From NCBI GenBank assembly GCA_046349875.1, contig JAXMBN010000033.1, positions 1 to 58,213 of the forward strand: DNA of 58,213 nucleotides, in the 5' to 3' direction. Position numbers and translations under genes: made by a program. This document shows positions 44,758 to 53,494 of the stretch, piece after piece. Positions within the stretch are counted from its first letter, which is position 1; each line of letters opens with the position of its first letter. Origin of the DNA: JAXMBN01 sp046349875 (lineage in GTDB: Bacteria; Planctomycetota; Planctomycetia; Pirellulales; Pirellulaceae). The notes under the pieces are model-generated. The model did no database searches, was not told where the DNA came from, and was given only the letters and a program-made list of their open reading frames with translations.

Positions 44758-45693
44758 ATGAATACATCCTCGCAAGCCCCGATCGATATCGCGTTCCAAG
44801 GACTGATGCGTCGTTATAGCGAACGCGTCCCCGACGTTCAGCGCGTTGTGGATTGCATGATCCGCGAAGGGATCATTCGGTCTTGGGATGATATCGAAAA
44901 CGATCACGTTGCCTTCCGAACGATGGGAGTTCCCCAACTTGGGATTCAATCGCTTGAAAAAATCTTCCTCCATTTCGGATACGAACGCCGCGATGCTTAT
45001 CGCTTCGAGTCCAAAAAACTAGATGCGTTTTGGTACAGCCCTCCATCGCCTCGATATCCGAGAGTATTCATCAGTGAACTACGCGTTGCCGATCTAAGCA
45101 CCGAGGCCCAGCAGATTATTCGGTCGTATACCGATGAAGTCGCCAAGGACCCTGTGGATGCAATCGATCTCAACGATGGCTATGCCGTCGATGCATTCCT
45201 TCACAAATCGCTTTGGCGCACACCCACTTGGGCGCACTACCAACGGCTTGCCGAGGAAAGTGAATATGCGGCATGGGTGATCTACAATCGTTATTATCTC
45301 AATCACTTCACCGTTTCAGTTCATAGCTTGCCACAAGGATACAACACTGTCCTCGAGTACAATCAATTCTTGGAACGCAATCACTTCAAGCTGAATGACG
45401 CGGGTGGAAAAGCCAAGATCAGCCCCGACGGTTTGTTGATCCAAAGCTCAACCGTAGCCGAAATGGTGCAAGCGGAATTTGATGACGGAAAAGGTGGAAC
45501 GGAAATTCACGCGATTTCTGGGTCGTATGTCGAATTCGCCGAACGACGAGTCCTGCCTGAATTCCAGGGCCTTCCTGCTGGCCAAATTGAACGAGGCCAT
45601 CGGCGCGATGGTTTCGAAGCCAACAATGCTGACAAGATCTTTGAGAGCACCTATTCACATCAAACAGGCAGAACCGCCAGCACCGAGATGTAA
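44758..45693 (+). CDS. DUF1338 protein (2-oxoadipate dioxygenase/decarboxylase-like)
   Basis: A 311-residue member of DUF1338, a VOC-like metalloenzyme family. Its best-known member, HglS, converts 2-oxoadipate to 2-hydroxyglutarate in lysine degradation. Family landmarks are the His in NHFTVSVHSL, SGSYVEFAERRVLP with a metal-ligand Glu, and the ending GFEANNADKIFESTYSHQTGR. The family normally ends at this point, so the gene is intact. The start at 44758 has a perfect GGAGGTGG site. No other lysine-catabolism gene is adjacent, so the physiological substrate is unassigned. The gene converges on the Gfo/Idh/MocA gene. Confidence 0.82.
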   Translation: MNTSSQAPIDIAFQGLMRRYSERVPDVQRVVDCMIREGIIRSWDDIENDHVAFRTMGVPQLGIQSLEKIFLHFGYERRDAYRFESKKLDAFWYSPPSPRYPRVFISELRVADLSTEAQQIIRSYTDEVAKDPVDAIDLNDGYAVDAFLHKSLWRTPTWAHYQRLAEESEYAAWVIYNRYYLNHFTVSVHSLPQGYNTVLEYNQFLERNHFKLNDAGGKAKISPDGLLIQSSTVAEMVQAEFDDGKGGTEIHAISGSYVEFAERRVLPEFQGLPAGQIERGHRRDGFEANNADKIFESTYSHQTGRTASTEM

Positions 45694-45779
45694 CGAATGC
45701 ATCTCGGGCGTATTGTTGAATTGGACTACCAAACATCGACCGTGGAAGGTCTCGATCGCCGAGATGAGATCATTGACGA

Positions 45780-47225
45780 TCAACTGATACTCGGCAATTC
45801 AAAACCTGCGTTGCGCGGATCGCGTAGCAGCTGATTGGCCTCTTCCGCGTGATCGCCCGTGTGACGTTCCGTCTTGGGATCGAACGTTAACCAAGGCCCT
45901 ACGATATATTCAGCCTTATCTTCCGGAACGCCAACCCCATCGCGAAGAATAGAGTGAAGTTTGGCGAAATGCTCGGCAGCGTCGCGATTATCACCGAACG
46001 CGCCCGCTTTGGCGTTGAAGGGAACGCGTTTTCCGAGGCGATACGAATTGTTGATCAAATGCCCTAGCACGCACCCGTAATGTGCATCAGCCGCATTTCC
46101 GTTGGCCATCTCAGGTTTGCCAGCGCGACACGCCGCGATAAAGCTTGCCCAGTTGCCGCCAGGTGTAACGTTGCCGGCCGGAACCTTGACCGGCTCTCCT
46201 TCTTTGCTTCCGCGAGCATAATACCGATCGCCGATGATCTTCCCGCCATCTTCAAAATAGTATTCATTCTCAACTTGCCGCTGATACCCCTTGTAATCGA
46301 TGTTGCGGACATTGAAGAAAACGAATTGCCCATTGGGATATTCGGCCAATCCAAACATGGAGTTGGGAGTCTCTCCTTGATCATTCCATTGAAATCGCCC
46401 ACCGATGGCCATCGCGCGAATCGGATGAGTCTGATCGCGATCAAGAGCCCATCGGGCGATATCGAGCTGGTGAGTCCCTTGATTGTTGAGGTCGCCGTTG
46501 CCAGTCTTCCAGAACCAATGCCAATTGTAGTGCACATAGTTACTATGAAAGGAATCGATGACGGCAGGGCCCTTCCATAGACTCCAATCGAGCTGCGAAG
46601 GAGGTGCCCCAACTTCTTTGAATCCGATGGATCCTCGCTGTTTACAGCAGTAGCCATAGGAAATCTTGAGCTTTCCAAATTTTCCGGCCTGGATCGCTTC
46701 ATGCAATCCAGCTCGCTTGGCATCGCTGCGTGACTGCGTACCATGCTGAACCACGACACCATGCCGCTTTTGCATTTCCAGCGCAACACGCCCCTCATAG
46801 ACATCGTGACTCATAGGCTTTTCAACGTAGACATGCTTGCCCGCTTGCGCTCCCCAAATCGTCATGAGAGAGTGCCAGTGGTTTGGCGTTGCAACCGATA
46901 AGGCATCGAGAGTCTTATCTTCGAGGGCTCGACGCACATCCGACAAACCTTGGCATGTCGTACTTCCCGACTTTTCATGAACCTTCTTGAGAGCCTTTTC
47001 CAAAACTTGCTTATCGGGATCGATCAAATAAGCAATCTCGACGTTCGGCTGACCAAGCCAACCATCGATATGGCTTTGCCCGCGACCATTCACACCAGCC
47101 ACGGCGATTCGCAATCGATCGTTTGCGCCGAGAATCTTTCCCGAAGCCGTTGTTCCAAGAATCATGAAAGATGCACCAGTACCAAGCACACATTGTCCAA
47201 ACTGGCGGCGACTCGTCAGGCTCAT
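45780..47225 (-). CDS. Exported Gfo/Idh/MocA-family oxidoreductase
   Basis: A 481-residue NAD(P)-dependent oxidoreductase. The start at 47225 gives a twin-arginine signal (TSRRQFGQCVLGTGASFMILG), so it is probably folded in the cytoplasm and exported with cofactor. The Rossmann domain (RLRIAVAGVNGRGQSHIDGW) and the conserved GKHVYVEKPMSHDVYEG (Lys-Pro of the family) are present. A GFO_IDH_MocA C-terminal barrel follows, with the long planctomycete-type tail (GNVTPGGNWASFIAACRAGKP, ADAHYGCVLGHLINNSYRLGKRV). Tat-exported Gfo/Idh proteins are strongly expanded in planctomycetes and may act on carbohydrates. Substrate unknown. Confidence 0.9.
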   Translation of the reverse strand: MSLTSRRQFGQCVLGTGASFMILGTTASGKILGANDRLRIAVAGVNGRGQSHIDGWLGQPNVEIAYLIDPDKQVLEKALKKVHEKSGSTTCQGLSDVRRALEDKTLDALSVATPNHWHSLMTIWGAQAGKHVYVEKPMSHDVYEGRVALEMQKRHGVVVQHGTQSRSDAKRAGLHEAIQAGKFGKLKISYGYCCKQRGSIGFKEVGAPPSQLDWSLWKGPAVIDSFHSNYVHYNWHWFWKTGNGDLNNQGTHQLDIARWALDRDQTHPIRAMAIGGRFQWNDQGETPNSMFGLAEYPNGQFVFFNVRNIDYKGYQRQVENEYYFEDGGKIIGDRYYARGSKEGEPVKVPAGNVTPGGNWASFIAACRAGKPEMANGNAADAHYGCVLGHLINNSYRLGKRVPFNAKAGAFGDNRDAAEHFAKLHSILRDGVGVPEDKAEYIVGPWLTFDPKTERHTGDHAEEANQLLRDPRNAGFELPSIS

Positions 47226-47426
47226 GGGAGGATTTCCTTGGGAGAAGGGGAAGGTGATCACAAAGGAAGACTCTTCATGATACGAAACCGCCTGTCAAAA
47301 ATCACCTTGGGGCCGTTTTCAGCCTTTCCACACCCCGAACAGGGTGTTATTTGGGAAAGACGAACCATTTTGGGGAGAGTATCATAAGCGAAGGGTATTT
47401 TGATCTTTCTCTTATTGGTTGTATCC

Positions 47427-48848
47427 ATGGCTGCCGGTTCGTCGCTTCCTATCGTCAACAATTCCTCACCCGCACCCCAAACGGAAGGCGAGTGCAAGGG
47501 ACGTTACTCCTTCATCAGCTTGGGCTGTCCCAAGAATCTGGTGGATAGTGAACGCATGCTTGGACTGCTGCAACTCGACGGGTACCAATTGATCAGCGAA
47601 CCCGAAGAGAGCGACTTCGTGGTCGTCAACACGTGTGGATTCATCGATAGCGCTCGCAAGGAGTCGATGGCTGCGATCGACAAGATGCTCGACCTCAAGA
47701 AGCAAGGCAAGATTCGTGGCGTCATCGTTTCGGGCTGTTTGGCCGAACGTCAGCGTGAACAGTTGCTCGAAAGCCGCCCGGATATCGATTGGTTGGTAGG
47801 TGTCTTTGGTCGTGAAGAGATCACCAAGGTCGCTGATCGGCTTGTCGGTGGATTGGAAGAACAAAGAACCGTTTTCCGACCTGCTCCGATCCGAGCCTTT
47901 TCGGATGCCAATCGTCTTCAGGTCACTCCCAAACATTTCGCCTATCTCAAGATCTCCGAAGGATGCGATCGCCTTTGCACGTTTTGTGCCATTCCAAAGA
48001 TGCGAGGCAAGCATGCCAGCAAGCCTATGGAGAACATTCTGGAAGAGGCCAAGCAACTCGCCGATTCAGGTGTTCGTGAACTCATCATCGTGGCTCAGGA
48101 CACCACGTACTACGGCATCGATATCGATGGTAAGCCTCACCTTTCGGAACTGCTCACGCAACTTGATCAAGTCGATGGCATCGATTGGATTCGCCTGATG
48201 TACTTTTATCCGATGTACATCGATCAACAACTCATCGAGACGATTGCAGGTGCCAAACGCATACTTCCCTACATCGATATCCCTCTCCAACACGCCAACG
48301 ACACGATGCTCAAACGCATGTCGCGTCGCGTCAATCGCGCTGACACCGAGGATCTCGTCCAGCGGCTTCGTGCGGGTATTCCCAATCTCGTTCTTCGAAC
48401 CACCTTCATCACTGGATTTCCAGGTGAGACCGATGAGCAGTTTGAAGAACTCGAGGACTTTGTATCGAGGTCACGATTCGAACGGATGGGAGTGTTCACG
48501 TATTCTCTTGAGCCCGACACTCCAGCGGCCAAACTGAGCGACCATTTACCCGAGCGAATCAAGAATGAACGTCGCAATCGATTGATGGCGTTGCAACAAG
48601 AGAATGCCTTTGCGTTTGGGGACGAACAGATCGGCAAGACGCTCGATGTGATTCTCGATCGCCCTGTCGATCGCGAGGCCAACGTTTGGATTGGTCGCAG
48701 TTATGCGGACGCACCCGATGTGGATGCGTTGGTGTATGTCACGGGAGCAGCCGATGCACCTCTGTCCGCCGGAAAGATTGTTCCATGCGAAATCGTCGCC
48801 ACCCAGGATTATGACCTGGTTGCCGCCGCCGTCGGCGAAGCTCGCTAG
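47427..48848 (+). CDS. rimO: Ribosomal protein S12 methylthiotransferase RimO
   Basis: A 473-residue radical-SAM enzyme that adds a methylthio group to an Asp of ribosomal protein S12. The N-terminal MTTase domain holds three cluster cysteines (SLGCPKN, NTCGF, SGCLAE). The SAM cluster motif is CDRLCTFCAIP (CxxxCxxC). GKHASKP and the TRAM domain at the C-terminus complete the family order. RimO rather than MiaB is indicated by SLGCPKNLVDSE and the DTYSLEPDTPA-like ending. ATG 47427 is used; an in-frame TTG lies 27 bases upstream. The gene starts a plus-strand group with rsfS. Confidence 0.95.
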   Translation: MAAGSSLPIVNNSSPAPQTEGECKGRYSFISLGCPKNLVDSERMLGLLQLDGYQLISEPEESDFVVVNTCGFIDSARKESMAAIDKMLDLKKQGKIRGVIVSGCLAERQREQLLESRPDIDWLVGVFGREEITKVADRLVGGLEEQRTVFRPAPIRAFSDANRLQVTPKHFAYLKISEGCDRLCTFCAIPKMRGKHASKPMENILEEAKQLADSGVRELIIVAQDTTYYGIDIDGKPHLSELLTQLDQVDGIDWIRLMYFYPMYIDQQLIETIAGAKRILPYIDIPLQHANDTMLKRMSRRVNRADTEDLVQRLRAGIPNLVLRTTFITGFPGETDEQFEELEDFVSRSRFERMGVFTYSLEPDTPAAKLSDHLPERIKNERRNRLMALQQENAFAFGDEQIGKTLDVILDRPVDREANVWIGRSYADAPDVDALVYVTGAADAPLSAGKIVPCEIVATQDYDLVAAAVGEAR

Positions 48849-49015
48849 GCAAGCCCGCGGGGTCAATTGCCGGTGACAAAGTCGCCTTCTGGGACTATAC
48901 TAATGAATAGTCTTTGGAATTCGACGCAAAACAGAGAACCCTATTCCTGATCTCGGTGTCGATCAGATCGACCCAAGGCTCGGATTGCCAAATTCCCATT
49001 GTAAGTGCTTTTTGT

Positions 49016-49483
49016 ATGAACGCCTCGAACTCAGCCAATCCACAAACTAACGTTGAATCGGCCCATCCTGTCATGACTTCTGCCCAACAACGGGATGCAA
49101 GTATTGCGATTGCCAAAGCCGCTGCACGGGCAGCCGCCGAAAATCGTGGACAGGATATCGTTGTTCTCGACATCTCGAAGCAAACATCGTTGTTTGATTG
49201 CTTTGTGCTGGTAACGGGTACCAGTCGCCGACAATTGCATGCCATGGCCGAGGAAATCGATCGCGTTCTCGAAAAAGAAATGAACGAGAAGCGATTGAGC
49301 ATCTCGGGGTATGCAGAAAGTCGATGGATCGTGTTAGATTACGGCGGAGTCGTCGTCCATTTGTTCGATGAAGAAGCCCGATCGTACTACGATTTGGAAG
49401 GGCTTTGGGCAGATGGCATACGTATCGACCTCACCGATGCCCTTCGAAACACCGGGGCTACCATGACGAGATTGGATTCCTAG
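49016..49483 (+). CDS. rsfS: Ribosome silencing factor RsfS
   Basis: A 155-residue Iojap/RsfS protein. It binds L14 on the large ribosomal subunit and blocks subunit joining in starved cells. Signatures are DIVVLDISKQTSLFDCFVLVTGTSRRQLHAMAEEI, then YAESRWIVLDYGGVVVHLFDEEARSYYDLEGLWADG. The first ~25 residues are an extra disordered leader; ATG 49073 would give the core start, and the longer ATG 49016 is used. The frame is open further upstream without family sequence. It is followed 24 bases later by a small membrane protein. Confidence 0.93.
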   Translation: MNASNSANPQTNVESAHPVMTSAQQRDASIAIAKAAARAAAENRGQDIVVLDISKQTSLFDCFVLVTGTSRRQLHAMAEEIDRVLEKEMNEKRLSISGYAESRWIVLDYGGVVVHLFDEEARSYYDLEGLWADGIRIDLTDALRNTGATMTRLDS

Positions 49484-49507
49484 GAAGGGACTGCAGCAGC
49501 GTGCGCT

Positions 49508-49702
49508 ATGTCGATTGCGATCTCCCCAGAGTACTTGCTTTGGTATCTCCCCCTCGTTGTTGCAATTTCATTGGTGCTCGCCGCGACTCGGCATGAACGT
49601 CAGGATCTCATCTTCGTCCAAGCGTGGCGCAACGGTGTCTGGATCACTAGCTTCATGGGGATCATCAGCGCCCTTCTTTGGGTAGCTAGCTGGTGGATTT
49701 AG
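49508..49702 (+). CDS. Small two-helix membrane protein
   Basis: A 64-residue hydrophobic protein with two predicted membrane helices (LLWYLPLVVAISLVLAA and ITSFMGIISALLWVASWWI) joined by a charged loop (TRHERQDLIFVQAWRNG). I do not recognise a family. Spacing favours a real gene: it starts 24 bases after rsfS and ends 44 bases before the ATP-grasp gene on the same strand. The role may be as an accessory of either neighbour; a chance ORF cannot be excluded. Confidence 0.6.
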   Translation: MSIAISPEYLLWYLPLVVAISLVLAATRHERQDLIFVQAWRNGVWITSFMGIISALLWVASWWI

Positions 49703-49746
49703 GACGCCACCCTTCGCACGCAACTCGAGCTTCAGGGGCTTCCTCG

Positions 49747-52236
49747 ATGGACACCATCCCCTTTGATGAATTGCACTCGGGCATGGATGGATCCATGCGA
49801 GCGGGCTGGCAAGATGTCATCCTTCATTTTCAGCAAATCGGTGACGCTGCATTGGAACAGCGCCATCAGATGATGCGTCGCTTGGTCCGGCGCAGCAGCA
49901 TGAATAGCCCCTCATGGGGTTCCGGCCACGATGCAGTTCAGCGACCTTGGGAACTTGATCCGATCCCCTGGGTTTTTACTTCCAGCGATTGGGAATCGCT
50001 AAGCGCTGGCCTGCGACAGCGAGCCCGTTTGCTCAACCGTATACTTCAAGACCTTTATTCGGAACAGCGCATTCTCAAACAGGGCCACCTCCCTCCCAGC
50101 GTCGTGTACGCAAACCCTTCGTTTGCGCGGAGCTTTCATGGGATCTCGATACCCAATCAACTTTACTTGCATTGCTACACTGCCGATTTGATTCGATCGC
50201 ATGACGGCCAGTGGATGGTTACGGCAGATCGAACGGATGCTCCTCTGGGAATCGGTTACGCTCTCGAAAATCGATTGGTTTTTTCGCGGACCTACCCCGA
50301 TCTCTTTCGCGATTGCCGCGTTCAACGTATCGCACCATTCTTCATTCAACTTCGGAACTTATTCAATCAACTTGCTCCTGCCAACAAGGATAACCCGCGA
50401 GTCGCATTGCTTACACAAGGCCCGGGAACGATCGGCTATTTTGAAGATGTCTACCTGGCACGCTATCTCGGCTATAGCTTGGTCGAAAGCGGTGATCTAA
50501 CCGTTCGCGATGATCGTCTTTGGTTAAAAACGCTTGGGGGACTCCTCCCTGTCGATGTTCTTTACCGACGCTTTTCCGACCAGTTCTGCGATCCTCTCGA
50601 GCTACAAACCGACGCATCGCTCGGTATCGCAGGTCTCACGCGCGCCGTTCGCGCTGGAAGCGTCTTAGTTGCCAATGCCCTGGGTAGTTCTGTCGTCGAA
50701 TCCTCGGCATTCTTGCCCTACATGGGCTCGCTTTGCAAAGCACTTCTCGATGAGGAACTCAAGATCCCTTCGCTACCGACGTGGTGGTGCGGTAACCCAT
50801 CCAGCTTGGAATATGTTGTCCAACATCAAGAGGAGCTCAACATTGGCAGCGCCTTTCGACTTGGCCGACAAAAGCTGGTTCCCAACCTGTCAAAGATTCC
50901 TCTTCCGCCGGAAGAACGTGAAGCTATCCTTCGCGAGCAGCCTCTGCTGCACATTGGACAAGAGAAAGCCATGCGATCGCGGGTGCCTTCGTATCATGGA
51001 GGCAAGATCACCGCTATGCACGGAGCCTTGAGAGTGTATCTGGTTGCTACAGGTGAAGACTACACGGTACTACCCAGTGGACTCGGACGTGTTGCTCTAC
51101 AGAATCGCGACCTCGAGCACGATATACTCAGTGGTCAGAGTAGCAAAGAAGTCTGGGTCCTTTCCAATCAACCCGTTCAACCGATATCGCTCCTACCATC
51201 TACGGCTTTGCCCAAGAAAGAATTCGCTCGCGGTGGAACGGAACTTACCAGTCGCGTTGCCGACAATCTTTTATGGCTAGGACGATACGTGGAACGTGTC
51301 GATGCCAACGCTCGGCTTCTTCGAACGGCCCTCTTGCGATTGGCCCGCGAATCCAATGCAGAAGCACTACCGGAATGGCCGGGATTGGTTCGACAGTTGG
51401 CAGACCGAGGTTTAATTGAACCAGGATATGCCGTTCCTGAACTATGTGGTGGGCTGCCGCGATTGACCGAGCGTTTACCTTCATTGGCCATCGACGAGCA
51501 TCTTTCAGGGAACCTGCGGGATTGTCTTCGACAAGTCGTGCGGATCGCAGGTGTCCTTCGCGACCGCCTTTCACCTGACGGTTGGCAAGTACTTTACTTC
51601 CTTGAGAATCGTGTGATCGGCGAACCGCTAGCCCGTGTTCGCGTCCCCGATGATGCCATTGGAACGCTCAGCCAAATTATTACCGACCTCTCTGCGTTCA
51701 TCGGAATGACCGCTGAAAGCATGACTCGAACACTTGGATGGCGCATTCTCGATTTAGGGCGACGCTTAGAACGAGCCATGGGAGCCGCTTCGATCGTTGC
51801 CCAACTCACCAGTCGCGAATGCACCGATGCAGCAGAATGGGAAGCGCTCGTCGAAGCCTGCGATTCCTTAATGACGTATCGTTTTCGGTACTTGGCGAGT
51901 TGGTCGCTAGACGCCGTACTAGACTTGATCCTCGTCGACGAAACCAATCCGCGATCGATGGGATATCAGCTCGCATCGATCGCGGAACATATTCAACAAT
52001 TGGCTTCGTCCGCTCACTACGGAAACAATGCGCCGGAAAAACAGCTTGCCAATAGAATGCTCCAAGCAGTTCGCCGACTGGGCCCTGAAGCGTTGACAGA
52101 TGCCTTGCAACAAGGACCTAAGGGAATTATTTCCGATACGATCCAACTCTTGCAAAAGGATCTCTTGAAACTATCCGAGATGATCAACGCCCGCTATGTC
52201 GTTCACCTTGGGCCTGTTCGATACCGAGGTAAATGA
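49747..52236 (+). CDS. Circularly permuted ATP-grasp plus alpha-E domain protein
   Basis: An 829-residue fusion. Residues ~1-480 are a circularly permuted ATP-grasp (DUF404/407-type; LLTQGPGTIGYFEDVYLARYLGY, RVPSYHGGKITAMHGALRVYL). Residues ~500-825 are the helical alpha-E domain (DUF403; TSRVADNLLWLGRYVERVDANARLLRTALLRL). Such proteins occur with transglutaminase-like proteases in amidoligase gene clusters and are thought to make or process peptide-like metabolites; the reaction is unproven. The start at 49747 fits the family N-terminus. Its stop overlaps the transglutaminase start by 4 bases (ATGA), so the two are coupled. Confidence 0.9.
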   Translation: MDTIPFDELHSGMDGSMRAGWQDVILHFQQIGDAALEQRHQMMRRLVRRSSMNSPSWGSGHDAVQRPWELDPIPWVFTSSDWESLSAGLRQRARLLNRILQDLYSEQRILKQGHLPPSVVYANPSFARSFHGISIPNQLYLHCYTADLIRSHDGQWMVTADRTDAPLGIGYALENRLVFSRTYPDLFRDCRVQRIAPFFIQLRNLFNQLAPANKDNPRVALLTQGPGTIGYFEDVYLARYLGYSLVESGDLTVRDDRLWLKTLGGLLPVDVLYRRFSDQFCDPLELQTDASLGIAGLTRAVRAGSVLVANALGSSVVESSAFLPYMGSLCKALLDEELKIPSLPTWWCGNPSSLEYVVQHQEELNIGSAFRLGRQKLVPNLSKIPLPPEEREAILREQPLLHIGQEKAMRSRVPSYHGGKITAMHGALRVYLVATGEDYTVLPSGLGRVALQNRDLEHDILSGQSSKEVWVLSNQPVQPISLLPSTALPKKEFARGGTELTSRVADNLLWLGRYVERVDANARLLRTALLRLARESNAEALPEWPGLVRQLADRGLIEPGYAVPELCGGLPRLTERLPSLAIDEHLSGNLRDCLRQVVRIAGVLRDRLSPDGWQVLYFLENRVIGEPLARVRVPDDAIGTLSQIITDLSAFIGMTAESMTRTLGWRILDLGRRLERAMGAASIVAQLTSRECTDAAEWEALVEACDSLMTYRFRYLASWSLDAVLDLILVDETNPRSMGYQLASIAEHIQQLASSAHYGNNAPEKQLANRMLQAVRRLGPEALTDALQQGPKGIISDTIQLLQKDLLKLSEMINARYVVHLGPVRYRGK

Positions 52237-53126
52237 TCATGCGACTTTATGAAGTCTCTCACACTACTTCCTATCGATACTCTGGTCCCGTCGCCACGTG
52301 CCAGAATCAACTTCGTTTGACTCCAAGGCCAACGGAGCATCAACAAGTTCTCAAACATCGTCTGGATGTAACTCCCAAACCCGCCAAGATCCACCCAACC
52401 ACCGATTTCTTCGGAAACCAGGTCAACTACTTTGAACTCAATCAGCCACATGATTCGCTGAAAATCGCGATGACGTCGATTGTGCGTGTTTCCAATCCAC
52501 CGCAACCTCAGAACAAAATGCGATGCTGGGAAGAGATCGTCCACGAAACGCAAATGAGATCATCCTCTACGGATGGACTCGCGACTCAACAATACACGCT
52601 CCCTTCGCCAATGGTCCCACATTGCGAAGATGCAATGGACTTAGCGAAAGAACTATTTTCAAGTCGACGCGACATGCTCGAAGCGGTCACCCATTTGAAT
52701 CACTATTTGCATTGCGAGTTTCGGTATGATCCGAATGCAACGCAGATTCAAACGCCGCTGGAAGATGTGTTTCGAATGCGGCGAGGCGTGTGTCAAGATC
52801 TTGCGCACGCGATGCTGGCTTGTTTAAGAGCGATCCAATTGCCAGCAAGATATGTCAGCGGTTATCTTCGGACGTATCCACCTCAAGACCCAGAGGCACT
52901 TGTTGGCGCGGACGCTTCGCACGCTTGGGTTTCGGTGTACATGGGCCAAGAATTAGGTTGGGTCGATTTCGACCCAACCAACGATCTCATTGTCGGCGAG
53001 GAACATGTCACGCTGGCTTGGGGCCGTGATTTTAGAGATGTGACGCCCGTCAATGGACTGTATCTTGGTGCAGAACAACTAAGCCTTGAAGTTGCCGTGC
53101 AAGTCAAACCAATCGATTCGATTTAA
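52233..53126 (+). CDS. Transglutaminase-like cysteine protease
   Basis: A 297-residue member of the bacterial transglutaminase-like family with an N-terminal Bact_transglu_N domain (MRLYEVSHTTSYRYSGPVATCQNQLRLTPR). The triad is Cys187 (RRGVCQDLAHAML), His230 (ADASHAWVSVY) and Asp245 (GWVDFDPTND), all at family spacing. It probably hydrolyses or cross-links amide bonds and works with the coupled ATP-grasp/alpha-E protein. No signal is evident, so action in the cytoplasm is likely. Its stop codon overlaps the stop of the convergent histone-like gene by four bases. Confidence 0.92.
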   Translation: MIMRLYEVSHTTSYRYSGPVATCQNQLRLTPRPTEHQQVLKHRLDVTPKPAKIHPTTDFFGNQVNYFELNQPHDSLKIAMTSIVRVSNPPQPQNKMRCWEEIVHETQMRSSSTDGLATQQYTLPSPMVPHCEDAMDLAKELFSSRRDMLEAVTHLNHYLHCEFRYDPNATQIQTPLEDVFRMRRGVCQDLAHAMLACLRAIQLPARYVSGYLRTYPPQDPEALVGADASHAWVSVYMGQELGWVDFDPTNDLIVGEEHVTLAWGRDFRDVTPVNGLYLGAEQLSLEVAVQVKPIDSI

Positions 53127-53431
53127 GACTTCTTCTTGGCTTTGGCAGCCTTCTTCGGCTTGGCGCTCTTCACCGCTTTCTTGGTGACAGCCTTCACTAC
53201 CTTTTTCTTGGCAGCGGGCTTAGAAGCAGTAGCAGGCTTTGCCTTTGTTGCCTTGGCTGGCTTCGACTTCTTGGAAGCCTTCGCTTTGGCCTTAGCCTTT
53301 GCTTTGGAAGGGCTCGACGTCTTGGCCTTGGTGGTGGTCGAACTAGACGGGGCACTTCCAGCTGCCCCACCAAAAGCTAACTCCCAACCGGAAGCATACT
53401 TTTCATTCGTTCCCACGCGGATAATCGACAT
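53123..53431 (-). CDS. Histone H1-like Lys/Ala-rich DNA-binding protein
   Basis: A 102-residue protein. The first ~25 residues (MSIIRVGTNEKYASGWELAFGG) look like a conserved leader in planctomycete small proteins. The rest is almost entirely Lys, Ala, Pro, Ser and Thr in KAKAKA, KPAKATKAKP and KKAVKSAKPKK patterns, as in the C-terminal tail of histone H1. It is strongly basic and should coat DNA or RNA; nucleoid compaction is the likely role. The gene converges with the transglutaminase gene and its stop shares the TTAA with that gene's stop. Confidence 0.75.
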   Translation of the reverse strand: MSIIRVGTNEKYASGWELAFGGAAGSAPSSSTTTKAKTSSPSKAKAKAKAKASKKSKPAKATKAKPATASKPAAKKKVVKAVTKKAVKSAKPKKAAKAKKKS

Positions 53432-53494
53432 CTGAACCCTCCCAATGAATCAAATCGTTGACCTAGTATTCCCAACAACAATCAATCGCCACAA

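Noticed and set aside
47330..47347. ACACCC-CGAACA-GGGTGT palindrome between the Gfo/Idh gene and rimO
   Set aside because: A 6-base stem in a divergent promoter region; too short and isolated to assign as operator or terminator.
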